Assembly (NCBI GenBank): GCA_021825285.1
Contig: JAKAHW010000002.1
Coordinates: 1-20,331 of the forward strand
Source of the DNA: a bacterium
GTDB lineage: Bacteria > Patescibacteria > Microgenomatia > Levybacterales > GWA1-39-11
Direction of reading: 5' to 3'
Length of the DNA stretch: 20,331 nt
Shown: positions 12,998 to 20,109 of the stretch, one piece after another
Layout of the letters: the number at the start of each line of letters is the position of its first letter
Numbering within the stretch: the first letter of the stretch is position 1
Position numbers and translations under genes: made by a program
Notes under the pieces: generated by a model
The model's database searches: none
What the model was told of the DNA's origin: nothing
What the model saw: only the letters and a program-made list of their open reading frames with translations

Positions 12998-13036
12998 TCT
13001 AATACACTTTTTGTTTTCAAATAGATTTTGGAGAAA

Positions 13037-14899
13037 CTAAACAGTGGGGCCGTTTGGAACCTTTTTAGCCGACTTTTCTGTTAACAACTTCTCAAACTCA
13101 TCTCCTTCAAGTGTCTCTTTTTGAAGCAAAACACCTGCCACTTTGTCAAGTTTTAATTTGTTAACTTTCAGGATTTTTTTTGCTTGAACAAAACAATCAT
13201 TCATAATCCTATTTACTTCTTCGTCGATTTTTGACTGCATTTCGCTTGAAATACTTGAAGGCTCACCCATCATCCTGGCTTTTTCAACATCATAATTTAT
13301 TGGTCCAAGCTGGCTCATTCCATACTCAATAACCATTGTCCGAGCCAACGAAGTCGCTTTTTCTATATCATCCGCCGCACCTGTTGTCATTTCAGAAAAA
13401 ATTAATTCTTCTGCTGCTCTTCCACCAAGCATTGTTGCAATTGTTTCAAGAAGCCTGGTTCTTGTCTCATGTACCCTATCCATACTTGGCGGAATTAAAG
13501 TGTGACCCAAAGACATACCTCGTCCAACTATGGAAATCCTATGAACCGGATCCGTATGCGGCATAAAATATGAAACAAGCGCATGGCCTGATTCATGATA
13601 TGCCGTAATCTTTTTGTCATCTTCGCTTTGCATACGTCTCTTTTCAGGACCCATTTTTACTTTTGTTGCCGATTCTTCCAAATCTGCTTCATCAATTAAT
13701 TTCTTGTTGAGTCTTGCTGCCAATATGGCTGCTTCATTCAGCATGTTTTCAAGATCTGCTCCCGAAAACCCGACAGTACGCCTTGCCACTTTTTCCCAAT
13801 CTACAGTTTGGGCAAAAGGCTTATTTCTTGCATGAATACCAAGGATTGCTTTTCTCCCTTCAATATCCGGAAGTGGAAGCAGTATTCTTCTGTCAAAACG
13901 TCCCGGCCTAACCAACGCTGGGTCTAAAATGTCAGGCCTATTTGTTGCTGCGATAACAACCAGTTGTTCATTCGGAGTAAAACCGTCCATTTCAACAAGA
14001 ATTTGATTAAGCGTTTGCTCGCGCTCATCATGTCCTCCCATAATTCCTGCTCCGCGTTGCCTTCCTATTGCATCTATTTCATCGATAAAGATTATTGCCG
14101 GCTGAGTTTTTTTAGCTGTCGCAAATAAATCTCTTACACGTGCGGCTCCTACTCCAACTAACATTTCCATAAATTCCGAACCTGCAATTGAGATAAATGG
14201 AACCTGTGCTTCTCCTGCAACTGCGCGCGCAAGCAGGGTTTTACCGGTTCCTGAAGGACCAATAAGTAGTGCTCCTTTTGGAGTCCTTGCTCCCATTGCC
14301 CTATATTTTTCAGGATTTTTAAGAAAATCTACAACTTCTGATAATTCCTGTTTGGCTTCATCAACTCCCGCAACATCCGCGAAAGTAGTTTTGGGGTTGT
14401 CTTTATTAAAGGTTTTTCCCTTGTTTGACCCAAAAGAAAAAATATTTTCCTGTGCTCCTCTTGCCTGTCTGAAGATGAAATAGAAAAAAATGATTATCAA
14501 AATCACGGGGAGAAATGAAGAAATAATATTAATCCAAACATTCATTCCGGCTTCATCTTTCACATTTACCTTAACAGCATTTGGATCAACTCCTGAATTT
14601 TTCAAAACTTCATAAATTGAGGTATTTGCTTCTTTCCTTGAAATGGCCTGATCACCATTGTTGTAGGCAATATTAATTTTTGCATCCGAAATTGAAATTT
14701 CCTTTACCTTTTTGTCTTTAATATCTTGCACAAGCTTTGAAATTGGAACTTCTTTGCTTCCTCCAGTGGAAGTGAAATCGCTTATTCCAAGCATTATAAA
14801 AAGAAGAAAGAAAAATAAAAATCCATAAAGAAGAAGATCTTTCCAGGTGAATTTCATCCGTAATCCAACTCTTCTCCTACCCTTTTGTTTGGTGCTCAT
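13037..14899 (-). CDS. ftsH: ATP-dependent zinc metalloprotease FtsH
   Basis: A 620-aa membrane-bound AAA+ protease that unfolds and degrades misassembled membrane proteins and some cytosolic regulators. Two transmembrane helices (about 22-42 and 124-144) flank a small extracytoplasmic domain. The AAA domain has Walker A GPSGTGKT (about 213-220; Ser replaces the usual second Pro), the pore loop FMEMLVGVG, Walker B IIFIDEID (about 268-275) and the second region of homology [19 protein letters not shown]. The zinc site HESGH lies at about 434-438 with a later D-D-I-E-K-A segment. Length fits the family. MKFTWK at residue 15 is an alternative start, but the promoter supports the first ATG. It stands between yidD and the TraD-like gene, each with separate signals. 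Confidence 0.97.
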   Translation of the reverse strand: MSTKQKGRRRVGLRMKFTWKDLLLYGFLFFFLLFIMLGISDFTSTGGSKEVPISKLVQDIKDKKVKEISISDAKINIAYNNGDQAISRKEANTSIYEVLKNSGVDPNAVKVNVKDEAGMNVWINIISSFLPVILIIIFFYFIFRQARGAQENIFSFGSNKGKTFNKDNPKTTFADVAGVDEAKQELSEVVDFLKNPEKYRAMGARTPKGALLIGPSGTGKTLLARAVAGEAQVPFISIAGSEFMEMLVGVGAARVRDLFATAKKTQPAIIFIDEIDAIGRQRGAGIMGGHDEREQTLNQILVEMDGFTPNEQLVVIAATNRPDILDPALVRPGRFDRRILLPLPDIEGRKAILGIHARNKPFAQTVDWEKVARRTVGFSGADLENMLNEAAILAARLNKKLIDEADLEESATKVKMGPEKRRMQSEDDKKITAYHESGHALVSYFMPHTDPVHRISIVGRGMSLGHTLIPPSMDRVHETRTRLLETIATMLGGRAAEELIFSEMTTGAADDIEKATSLARTMVIEYGMSQLGPINYDVEKARMMGEPSSISSEMQSKIDEEVNRIMNDCFVQAKKILKVNKLKLDKVAGVLLQKETLEGDEFEKLLTEKSAKKVPNGPTV

Positions 14900-14911
14900 T
14901 TTTATCGATGA

Positions 14912-14920
14912 ATTATACCA
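14912..14920 (-). promoter_or_regulatory. Extended -10 promoter of ftsH
   Basis: TGGTATAAT on the minus strand, 12 nt before the ATG, so the leader should be about 5 nt. A weak TTCCCA lies 17 nt upstream. Confidence 0.6.
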
Positions 14921-14941
14921 TAAAAAACATCCGTTGGGAAG

Positions 14942-15190
14942 CTAAGGAACGGGGTCATATCCGCCTTTTGTGGCCGGATTACATCTTAAAACTCTTTTTA
15001 CTCCAAGAAGGGTCCCTTTTTTTACTCCATATTTTCTTATAGCTTCCTCGGTGTATTCAGAGCATGTGGGTGTAAAACGGCAGATATTCTCTGTCATAAA
15101 AATTGTTTTTGCAATTTGTCTTTGTAAAAAATGGGTTTTTCTGTACCCTTTTATCAATTTTATCGCAACTTTTTTTGAAGAAATTTTCAT
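14942..15190 (-). CDS. yidD: Membrane protein insertion efficiency factor YidD
   Basis: An 82-aa member of the YidD family, which sits at the inner face of the membrane and helps YidC-dependent insertion. The family signature is clear: [19 protein letters not shown], then [15 protein letters not shown] and GGYDPVP at the C-terminus, with the three conserved cysteines present. In most bacteria it is part of a rpmH-rnpA-yidD-yidC cluster; here it follows acyP by 15 nt and no such partner is in the window. No Shine-Dalgarno sequence is visible; it is probably co-transcribed with acyP. Confidence 0.95.
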   Translation of the reverse strand: MKISSKKVAIKLIKGYRKTHFLQRQIAKTIFMTENICRFTPTCSEYTEEAIRKYGVKKGTLLGVKRVLRCNPATKGGYDPVP

Positions 15191-15205
15191 ATTTTAATTT
15201 AGATA

Positions 15206-15475
15206 TTACATTATTTGAAAATTTTCAAACATTTGCTTTGCCTCTTCCCATTCCACTACAACATCTTTTACTTCAGCAAAAAATGGCCCCTTATTACATA
15301 CTTCTATTAACTTTTTAACATTTTCTTCTTTTCCTTCAAAAAGTGCCTCTACCCTGTTATCCCGAGTATTTCTCGCCCATCCGTTAATCTCCAGCTTTTG
15401 GGCATTATCTTTTATAAACCTTCGAAAACGTACACCCTGGACAAAACCTGAGATAAAAACATGCGCTTGCTTCAT
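15206..15475 (-). CDS. acyP: Acylphosphatase
   Basis: An 89-aa enzyme hydrolysing acyl phosphates such as acetyl phosphate or 1,3-bisphosphoglycerate. The phosphate-binding loop GFVQGVRFRRF carries the catalytic Arg18, and GWARNTRDNRVEA carries the catalytic Asn36. Length is that of the family (about 90 aa). The fourth residue of the loop (V-R-F-R) has Arg where Gly, Phe or Tyr is usual, a mild deviation. A -10 box 6 nt before the ATG suggests a separate leaderless transcript that continues into yidD. Confidence 0.95.
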   Translation of the reverse strand: MKQAHVFISGFVQGVRFRRFIKDNAQKLEINGWARNTRDNRVEALFEGKEENVKKLIEVCNKGPFFAEVKDVVVEWEEAKQMFENFQIM

Positions 15476-15481
15476 GAGGAT

Positions 15482-15490
15482 ATTTTACCA
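15482..15490 (-). promoter_or_regulatory. Extended -10 promoter of acyP
   Basis: TGGTAAAAT on the minus strand, with the ATG 6 nt later. It lies in the short gap after trpS. Confidence 0.55.
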
Positions 15491-15501
15491 CGCTGAGGGA
15501 A

Positions 15502-16491
15502 TTAAACTCTATTGAGGCCTACTAATTCTTTTACTTTTTTGAGGGTTTCACTTGATTTTGAAATTGAATAATCCCGCCCCTCATCCAAAATTCTTCTTAA
15601 ACCAACTTCGTCTTCCCTAATTTGTTTATATTTTTCCTGAATTGGCTTCAAAAAACCTACAATTCCTTCTGCTAAACCAGATTTGAACTCTCCATAACCT
15701 TTTCCTTGATATTCTTGTACCAATTCATCAATGCTTTTTTCCGAAACGGCGGAATAAATTGTCAAAAGGTTTGATATTGCAGGTCTTTCAGGTGAATATT
15801 GAATAGAACCTTCGGAATCCGTAACTGCCCGCATTATTTTATTTCGAATTGTCTCTTCGCTGTCCAATAAATTTATTGTTCCCATTTGGTTTTCGTCAGA
15901 TTTGCTCATTTTGGAGATAGGATTCTGCAAACTCATAATTCTTGCGGTTTCTTTTTGTATTTTCGGTTCGGGAAGTTTAAATGCTTCACCAAATGTTTTA
16001 TTAAACTTCTCTGCCAAATCACGTGTCAACTCGATATGCTGCTTTTGGTCCTCTCCCACCGGCACTTCATCTGTTTGATACAAAAGAATATCTGCCGCCA
16101 TTAAAACTGGATAATCAAAAAGTCCGGCCGTTGTCCCTTCTTGCTGTTTTTCACTTTTATCTTTAAACTGAGTCATTCGGTTTAATTGGCCAAATGGAGT
16201 AACACAATTTAAAATCCATGCAAGATTTGCGTGATCAGGATTTTCCGACTGCACAAAAATATGTGCTTTTTGAGGATCAATTCCTGCTGCAATATAAAGC
16301 GCGGCTACTTCCAAAATTTTCTCTTTTAATATCTTTGGGTCTTGAGGAACTGTAATTGCATGCAAGTCAACGATACAAAAAAAACATTCTGCTTCATCTT
16401 GAACCTTTTTCCACTGTGAAAGCGCACCAATATAATTTCCTATATGAAGGTTTCCTGAAGGCTGAACTCCTGAAAAAATTACCTTACTCAT
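15502..16491 (-). CDS. trpS: Tryptophanyl-tRNA synthetase
   Basis: A 329-aa class I aminoacyl-tRNA synthetase charging tRNA-Trp. The N-terminus MSKVIFSGVQPSGNLHIGN holds the HIGN form of the HIGH motif at 16-19. G-E-D-Q-K-Q-H-I-E-L-T-R-D (about 140-152) and KMSKSDENQMGTI (about 192-204) are intact. Length agrees with the bacterial enzyme (about 330-340 aa). It begins 5 nt after the stop of murD. A -10 box inside the last codons of murD, 7 nt before the ATG, could give it its own leaderless transcript in addition to read-through. Confidence 0.97.
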   Translation of the reverse strand: MSKVIFSGVQPSGNLHIGNYIGALSQWKKVQDEAECFFCIVDLHAITVPQDPKILKEKILEVAALYIAAGIDPQKAHIFVQSENPDHANLAWILNCVTPFGQLNRMTQFKDKSEKQQEGTTAGLFDYPVLMAADILLYQTDEVPVGEDQKQHIELTRDLAEKFNKTFGEAFKLPEPKIQKETARIMSLQNPISKMSKSDENQMGTINLLDSEETIRNKIMRAVTDSEGSIQYSPERPAISNLLTIYSAVSEKSIDELVQEYQGKGYGEFKSGLAEGIVGFLKPIQEKYKQIREDEVGLRRILDEGRDYSISKSSETLKKVKELVGLNRV

Positions 16492-16496
16492 GATAA

Positions 16497-17867
16497 TTAT
16501 TGTATCAAATTATTTACTTCTTCTTTAAATTGGTTTCCTCTTTCGTGGTAGTTTTTAAACATTCCAAAAGAGGCACAGCCGGGTGAAAGCAAGACTACGT
16601 CTCCAATTGTTGCGATTTCTGCAGCTTTTTCAACAACATCTTCCATATTAAGACAGTCTTCGAAAATTGGAAACTGGAAATTGGAAACTGGAAATTGGGA
16701 CTTCATCCTCTCCCATTCATACCCAATTCCAATAATTGCTTTGATGTTTTTTGCTTCACGAATTGTTTTACCCAGTTCATAAAAATCACTTTCTTTTCCT
16801 GAACCGCCAAGAATTAAAATCTCCGGTGCGTCAAATGCCTCAATTGCTGCAATTGCGGTTTCGGGAGTGGTTGAGAATGAATCGTCATAATATCGAACCC
16901 CCCGAACAGTCCTCACTAGCTCCAATCGGTGTTCAAGTCCTTTAAATTGTTTCAGAACTTCCCGAATTGACTTTAATGACACACCTGCCAGATGCGCAGC
17001 AACAGCGGCTGCCGCGACATTTTCAAAATTATGTTTTCCCGGGAGCAAAATATCCTTAACATCTATTAATTTTTCCTCAACTTTATTTTTTAACCAGATT
17101 GCTCCATCTTTTACATATGTTCCTTTGTCAACGCTTCTTTCTCGGGAAATATAATAAAGCTGCCCCAAGGTCTCAATATCGGATTCATTTGAAGCCGGAT
17201 AATCCTTATTTATAATTGCGAAATCGGAAGATGTTTGTGCCCGAAAAATATTTCTCTTTGCGTCAACATATTCATAAACGTCTTTGTGATAGTCTAAATG
17301 TTCGCTTGTCACCATAAGCATAACTGCTATGTTCGGGCTTTTTCTCAAATCATGAAGTTGAAAACTTGAAAGCTCCAAAACCACCCATGAATTTTCATTC
17401 AATTTATCCAAAAAAGTAAGGGGAGGATTTCCTATATTTCCGCCTAAATAAACATCAAGTCCTTCTTTTTTTAGCATTTCATAAATTAAAGAAGAAGTAG
17501 TTCCTTTTCCTTTGGTTCCCGTCACGCCGATTATCTTTCCCGGACACATATCAAAAAATATTTTTGTTTGTGAAGTGACAAGACTTCCTTTTTTTCTTGC
17601 CTCGGAAAGTACATCCATATCTTTATGAATTCCGGGACTTCTAACAATAACGTCAAATTCGGAAAGCTTCCTTAAATAATCTTTTCCAAAAACTAGTTTT
17701 ATATTCAGTTTCTTTAATTGATCCAAAACCTCTTTTTCAAGCGATTCGGAATTTTTTTTGTCAAAAACCGTTACATCTGCTCCATTTTTTACCAAAAATT
17801 CTGCAGAGGAAATTCCTTCGACTCCTGCTCCCAAAATCGCAACTTTTTTGTCTTTATAATTTGTCAT
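16497..17867 (-). CDS. murD: UDP-N-acetylmuramoylalanine-D-glutamate ligase
   Basis: A 456-aa cytoplasmic Mur ligase that adds D-glutamate to UDP-MurNAc-L-Ala. The N-terminal Rossmann-like domain has VAILGAGVEGISSAEFL; the ATP-binding motif is GVTGTKGKGTTSS (about 113-125); then LELSSFQL, TSEHLDYH, GKHNFENVAAA (about 278-288) and YDDSFSTTPETAIAAIEAF follow, with LLSPGCASFGMF in the C-terminal domain. It starts inside the stop of murI (ATGA overlap). murI makes D-Glu, the amino acid that MurD adds, so the pair is a functional unit. Near residue 400 an S-Q-F-P-V-S-N-F-Q-F-P insert is encoded by a DNA micro-repeat. Confidence 0.96.
   Translation of the reverse strand: MTNYKDKKVAILGAGVEGISSAEFLVKNGADVTVFDKKNSESLEKEVLDQLKKLNIKLVFGKDYLRKLSEFDVIVRSPGIHKDMDVLSEARKKGSLVTSQTKIFFDMCPGKIIGVTGTKGKGTTSSLIYEMLKKEGLDVYLGGNIGNPPLTFLDKLNENSWVVLELSSFQLHDLRKSPNIAVMLMVTSEHLDYHKDVYEYVDAKRNIFRAQTSSDFAIINKDYPASNESDIETLGQLYYISRERSVDKGTYVKDGAIWLKNKVEEKLIDVKDILLPGKHNFENVAAAAVAAHLAGVSLKSIREVLKQFKGLEHRLELVRTVRGVRYYDDSFSTTPETAIAAIEAFDAPEILILGGSGKESDFYELGKTIREAKNIKAIIGIGYEWERMKSQFPVSNFQFPIFEDCLNMEDVVEKAAEIATIGDVVLLSPGCASFGMFKNYHERGNQFKEEVNNLIQ
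16499..16507 (-). promoter_or_regulatory. Possible internal promoter of trpS
   Basis: TGATACAAT on the minus strand within the last codons of murD, 7 nt before the ATG of trpS. It is one base from the extended -10 sequence seen at four other genes. Confidence 0.45.
16667..16700. repeat. 14-bp tandem micro-repeat inside murD
   Basis: The unit TTGGAAACTGGAAA occurs twice in tandem, followed by a partial TTGGGA. It is read in frame in murD as F-P-V-S-N-F-Q-F-P. Related words occur between the elements at about 9155-9168. Confidence 0.7.
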
Positions 17868-18664
17868 ATTTGTATTCCTGCAACATTTTTAAGCTTTTCT
17901 CCTAAAAGCATTTCAGCAACTCGCTTAAAATTACCCTCATCTCCCGTAGTATAGTAAAAATCCTCATCCCTGACATCTCCCAAAATCCCGTTATGCTCCA
18001 AAATAAACTTAAGCCTTCTTGCAACCGCCCCTCCTGAATCGACAACAGAAACTTTTGTCCCAACAATCTTCTCAATTTTTGCTCGCAAAAACGGATAATG
18101 AGTGCATCCCAAGGCTATAGCATCAACATTTTCCTTCATTAATGGCTCAAGCGACTCGTGGAGGACCCTATCAGCTTCAGGGCTATCCAGTTTTCCCTCT
18201 TCCACTAACTCTTCCAATCCGGTTCCTCCGACTTTAAAAACCATTATTCCATTGGCGAACTTAGCTATAAGATGTGTTAAATACTCGCTTTTTGCGGTTG
18301 CAGGGGTCGAAAATACTGCCGTTTTTCCGGTTTTTGTAATTTTGGCAATAGTTTTTATCACTGGAACCGTTCCTATTATTGGTATTTTGTATTTCTCTCT
18401 TAGGGAATCAATTGCATAAACCGTGGCTGTATTGCAGGCAATAACAACAGTTTTAACATTTTTTGAAATAAAAAACGCCAAAATTCTATCTGTAAGAGCC
18501 TCTAATTCTTCTTTTGTCTTTCCGCCATAAGGGACATGCCCTTGGTCGGCAAAAAATATGAAATTTTCTTTTGGTAATAATTTTTTGATCTCGGTAAAGA
18601 CGCTTAAACCGCCTACTCCTGAGTCAAAAATTCCAATCGGGCGATTATCAAATTGGTCCAACAT
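17864..18664 (-). CDS. murI: Glutamate racemase
   Basis: A 266-aa cofactor-independent racemase making D-glutamate for peptidoglycan. IGIFDSGVGGLSV (Asp14) lies at the N-terminus, VVIACNTATVYAID holds the first catalytic Cys77, and ALGCTHYPFL holds the second, near residue 187. F-F-A-D-Q-G-H-V-P-Y-G-G is also typical. Length fits the family. It is the first gene of a murI-murD pair joined by an ATGA overlap. The start is supported by an extended -10 box 8 nt upstream. Confidence 0.97.
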   Translation of the reverse strand: MLDQFDNRPIGIFDSGVGGLSVFTEIKKLLPKENFIFFADQGHVPYGGKTKEELEALTDRILAFFISKNVKTVVIACNTATVYAIDSLREKYKIPIIGTVPVIKTIAKITKTGKTAVFSTPATAKSEYLTHLIAKFANGIMVFKVGGTGLEELVEEGKLDSPEADRVLHESLEPLMKENVDAIALGCTHYPFLRAKIEKIVGTKVSVVDSGGAVARRLKFILEHNGILGDVRDEDFYYTTGDEGNFKRVAEMLLGEKLKNVAGIQI

Positions 18665-18672
18665 GTGAAGTT

Positions 18673-18681
18673 ATTATATCA
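18673..18681 (-). promoter_or_regulatory. Extended -10 promoter of murI
   Basis: TGATATAAT on the minus strand, preceded by another T as at 7172. The ATG follows after 8 nt. Confidence 0.6.
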
Positions 18682-18701
18682 AGAGAGTTGCTTACACTAA
18701 A

Positions 18702-18769
18702 GAATGTGCCTGAACTAACATAGAATGTGTTTGAGCTCAACAAAGTGAGCGAATGTGTTGCGGAGCAAG
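18702..18769. repeat. Three degenerate GAATGTG repeats next to a tRNA
   Basis: GAATGTGCCTGAACTAAC (18702), GAATGTGTTTGAGCTCAAC (18723) and GAATGTGTTGCGGAGCAAGG (18751) align over about 18 bp. The third copy overlaps the 3' end of the minus-strand tRNA. The others may be decayed copies of the tRNA end, or the resemblance may be chance. Confidence 0.35.
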
Positions 18770-18827
18770 GAGTCGCACCTTGTCTAGGAGATTATGAGCC
18801 TCCTGTGCAGCTGTACACTACCCCGCG
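18758..18827 (-). tRNA. tRNA-Met (CAT), probably initiator, with unusual D- and T-loops
   Basis: A minus-strand cloverleaf of 70 nt without encoded CCA. The acceptor CGCGGGG pairs with CTCCGCA, leaving a C1-A72 mismatch, the hallmark of bacterial initiator tRNA. The anticodon arm is GGAGG-CTCATAA-TCTCC and the T arm is CAAGG-TGCGACT-CCTTG. Oddities: the D-loop is only about 6 nt and lacks GG; the T-loop has TGC where TTC is expected; the variable loop is about 4 nt; and the anticodon stem lacks the three G-C pairs usual in initiators. Both partners of the usual D-loop/T-loop contact are altered. It may be a divergent functional tRNA or a decaying one. The ends and exact folding are my own manual reading. 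Confidence 0.65.
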
Positions 18828-18877
18828 CGTTAAAAAGATTATAGCAGATTCGAGCTCAAAAGGAAATTATGAGGAAA

Positions 18878-19282
18878 TTAAACGACTTTTCGTCTTATTG
18901 CATCCGGAACAATTCTTTTTCCAACCCTTCCAACCAAAGGAACATTCATCGAAGAACTTTTCACTTGCTCATGATAATCCTCTTTTTTTGAAATAATTTT
19001 AAATCTGTCCTTAAAAAGAAGGCCTTGAATAATTCCTCCTAAAACCGCGCCGTTTAAAATGTCCGAATGCGTAAGATTATGAAGAAAGAGAAGAACAGGA
19101 GTAAGAAAGATCCAGTGATGGAAATGGAATACGCGATTTTTGGCTGAAAAATTAATTCTCGGGAAGAGCTGAACGTTTTTATACTTTTTTTCAGGCAGCT
19201 TTTTATTAATCCTGGACTTAGGATGAGTAAAAAGGGTCAAGATTATAAAACTAATGATTCCTCCAAAGAAAGCTTCCAACAT
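18878..19282 (-). CDS. Small polytopic membrane protein with HFHHW motif, function unknown
   Basis: A 134-aa protein with about three hydrophobic segments: residues 1-20, about 55-70 (W-I-F-L-T-P-V-L-L-F-L) and about 74-91 (DILNGAVLGGIIQGLLF). A cluster V-F-H-F-H-H-W-I (about 51-58) begins the second segment, and another His pair with Asp (H-N-L-T-H-S-D) follows it. Clustered His and Asp at a membrane edge could bind metal or act in catalysis, but I recognise no family. The C-terminus (from about 95) is basic and soluble. A strong promoter 8 nt upstream supports the start. It lies between the two tRNA genes. Confidence 0.75.
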   Translation of the reverse strand: MLEAFFGGIISFIILTLFTHPKSRINKKLPEKKYKNVQLFPRINFSAKNRVFHFHHWIFLTPVLLFLHNLTHSDILNGAVLGGIIQGLLFKDRFKIISKKEDYHEQVKSSSMNVPLVGRVGKRIVPDAIRRKVV

Positions 19283-19290
19283 AATATCAA

Positions 19291-19319
19291 ATCATACCTA
19301 AATTGACCCAAAAAGTCAA
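19291..19319 (-). promoter_or_regulatory. Promoter of the HFHHW membrane protein
   Basis: TTGACT (19314-19319), 17 nt and TATGAT (19291-19296) on the minus strand, with the ATG 8 nt later. This is one of the clearest -35/-10 pairs in the window and again leaves no leader. Confidence 0.65.
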
Positions 19320-19381
19320 AAAATAGCCTCAGATTTAAGTTTAAATCGAGAAGAAGTTATGTTAAAATACGGAAAGGTCTT

Positions 19382-19455
19382 GCCAGGGTAGCTCAGTTGG
19401 TTAGAGCACAGGATTCATATCCCTGAGGTCGTGGGTTCGATCCCCACCCCTGGTA
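19382..19455 (+). tRNA. tRNA-Met (CAT), elongator type
   Basis: A 74-nt cloverleaf. Acceptor GCCAGGG pairs with CCCTGGT (G1-U72 wobble), D arm GCTC/GAGC with a normal GG-containing loop, anticodon loop TTCATAT with CAT at 19416-19418, T arm GTGGG-TTCGATC-CCCAC, discriminator A. CCA is not encoded. The anticodon stem has an A31-C39 mismatch. A CAT anticodon also fits tRNA-Ile2 after lysidine modification; elongator Met is favoured by the overall resemblance of the D and anticodon arms. Confidence 0.9.
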
Positions 19456-19458
19456 CAA

Positions 19459-19487
19459 TTGACTTTTCCCTCAATTCCCTTCAATAT
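19459..19487 (+). promoter_or_regulatory. Possible promoter of the gene at 19494
   Basis: TTGACT (19459-19464), 17 nt and CAATAT (19482-19487), with the ATG 6 nt later. The -10 box is weak. It starts 4 nt after the tRNA, so read-through from the tRNA transcript is an alternative. Confidence 0.35.
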
Positions 19488-19493
19488 AAAGAC

Positions 19494-20108
19494 ATGGATG
19501 GCTCCCAAGAATTAGGCAATGTTGCAGTTTTGGAAAAACCACAAGCAATTAAAATAACTGAAAAATCCCAAGAGCCAACAAGAACCCAAAATGAACCCAG
19601 GGAACCAAAAGAAAATAAAAAAACTGAAATTCAAGAAGCTCAAACCATGGATCAAGAAGCAACAGAAGACGTAAGAGCGGATATAGCAGTTGAGGCGGCG
19701 GGACAGCAAGAAGAACAAGCGCTTCATGAAGCAAATAGGCTTGCCCAAAGTTTCGAAAAAGGTTTGAAAATGATTAGAGAAACAATTTCTGACCCAATTT
19801 TTTTAGCAGGCGTGGTGGCAGGAACTTTAGGAATAGCTGAGGAAATTAGAAGCTTTCCTATCGGTTCCGAAGCTGCGATAATCATGGGAGGAGGATCTAT
19901 TGGCGTTGCGTTAGGAGGAGAAGATAAAAAAAGCATAATAAAAAATGCAATTATAGGAGCAGGATTAGGCGGTTATTTAGCAAAACAAGGAATTTCTTTA
20001 AAAACGGTAAGTGAATTAACGCACATCCCTTTTCTGGGAGGATTTATTGGTTTAGGTGACGACTTTGGAGGCAAAATAATAAAAGAAGTTAAGAAACTTA
20101 TTAAATAA
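19494..20108 (+). CDS. Hypothetical protein: acidic N-terminus, Gly-rich hydrophobic C-terminus
   Basis: A 204-aa protein starting MDGSQELG; the frame is open further upstream but that part lies in the tRNA. Residues 1-90 are rich in E, Q, K and T with no hydrophobic stretch, probably disordered or helical. From about 99 to 160 there are Gly-rich hydrophobic segments: IFLAGVVAGTLGIAEE, AAIIMGGGSIGVALGG and NAIIGAGLGGYLAKQ, which could insert in a membrane. It ends K-I-I-K-E-V-K-K-L-I-K, an amphipathic basic helix. No family is recognised. Its 3' end nearly touches the convergent FtsB/DivIC-like gene (1 nt apart). Confidence 0.7.
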   Translation: MDGSQELGNVAVLEKPQAIKITEKSQEPTRTQNEPREPKENKKTEIQEAQTMDQEATEDVRADIAVEAAGQQEEQALHEANRLAQSFEKGLKMIRETISDPIFLAGVVAGTLGIAEEIRSFPIGSEAAIIMGGGSIGVALGGEDKKSIIKNAIIGAGLGGYLAKQGISLKTVSELTHIPFLGGFIGLGDDFGGKIIKEVKKLIK

Positions 20109-20109
20109 T

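Noticed and set aside
16660..18769. CRISPR array from the repeated units at murD or near the tRNA
   Set aside because: Too few, too short and irregular repeats, no spacers of constant size, and no cas genes.
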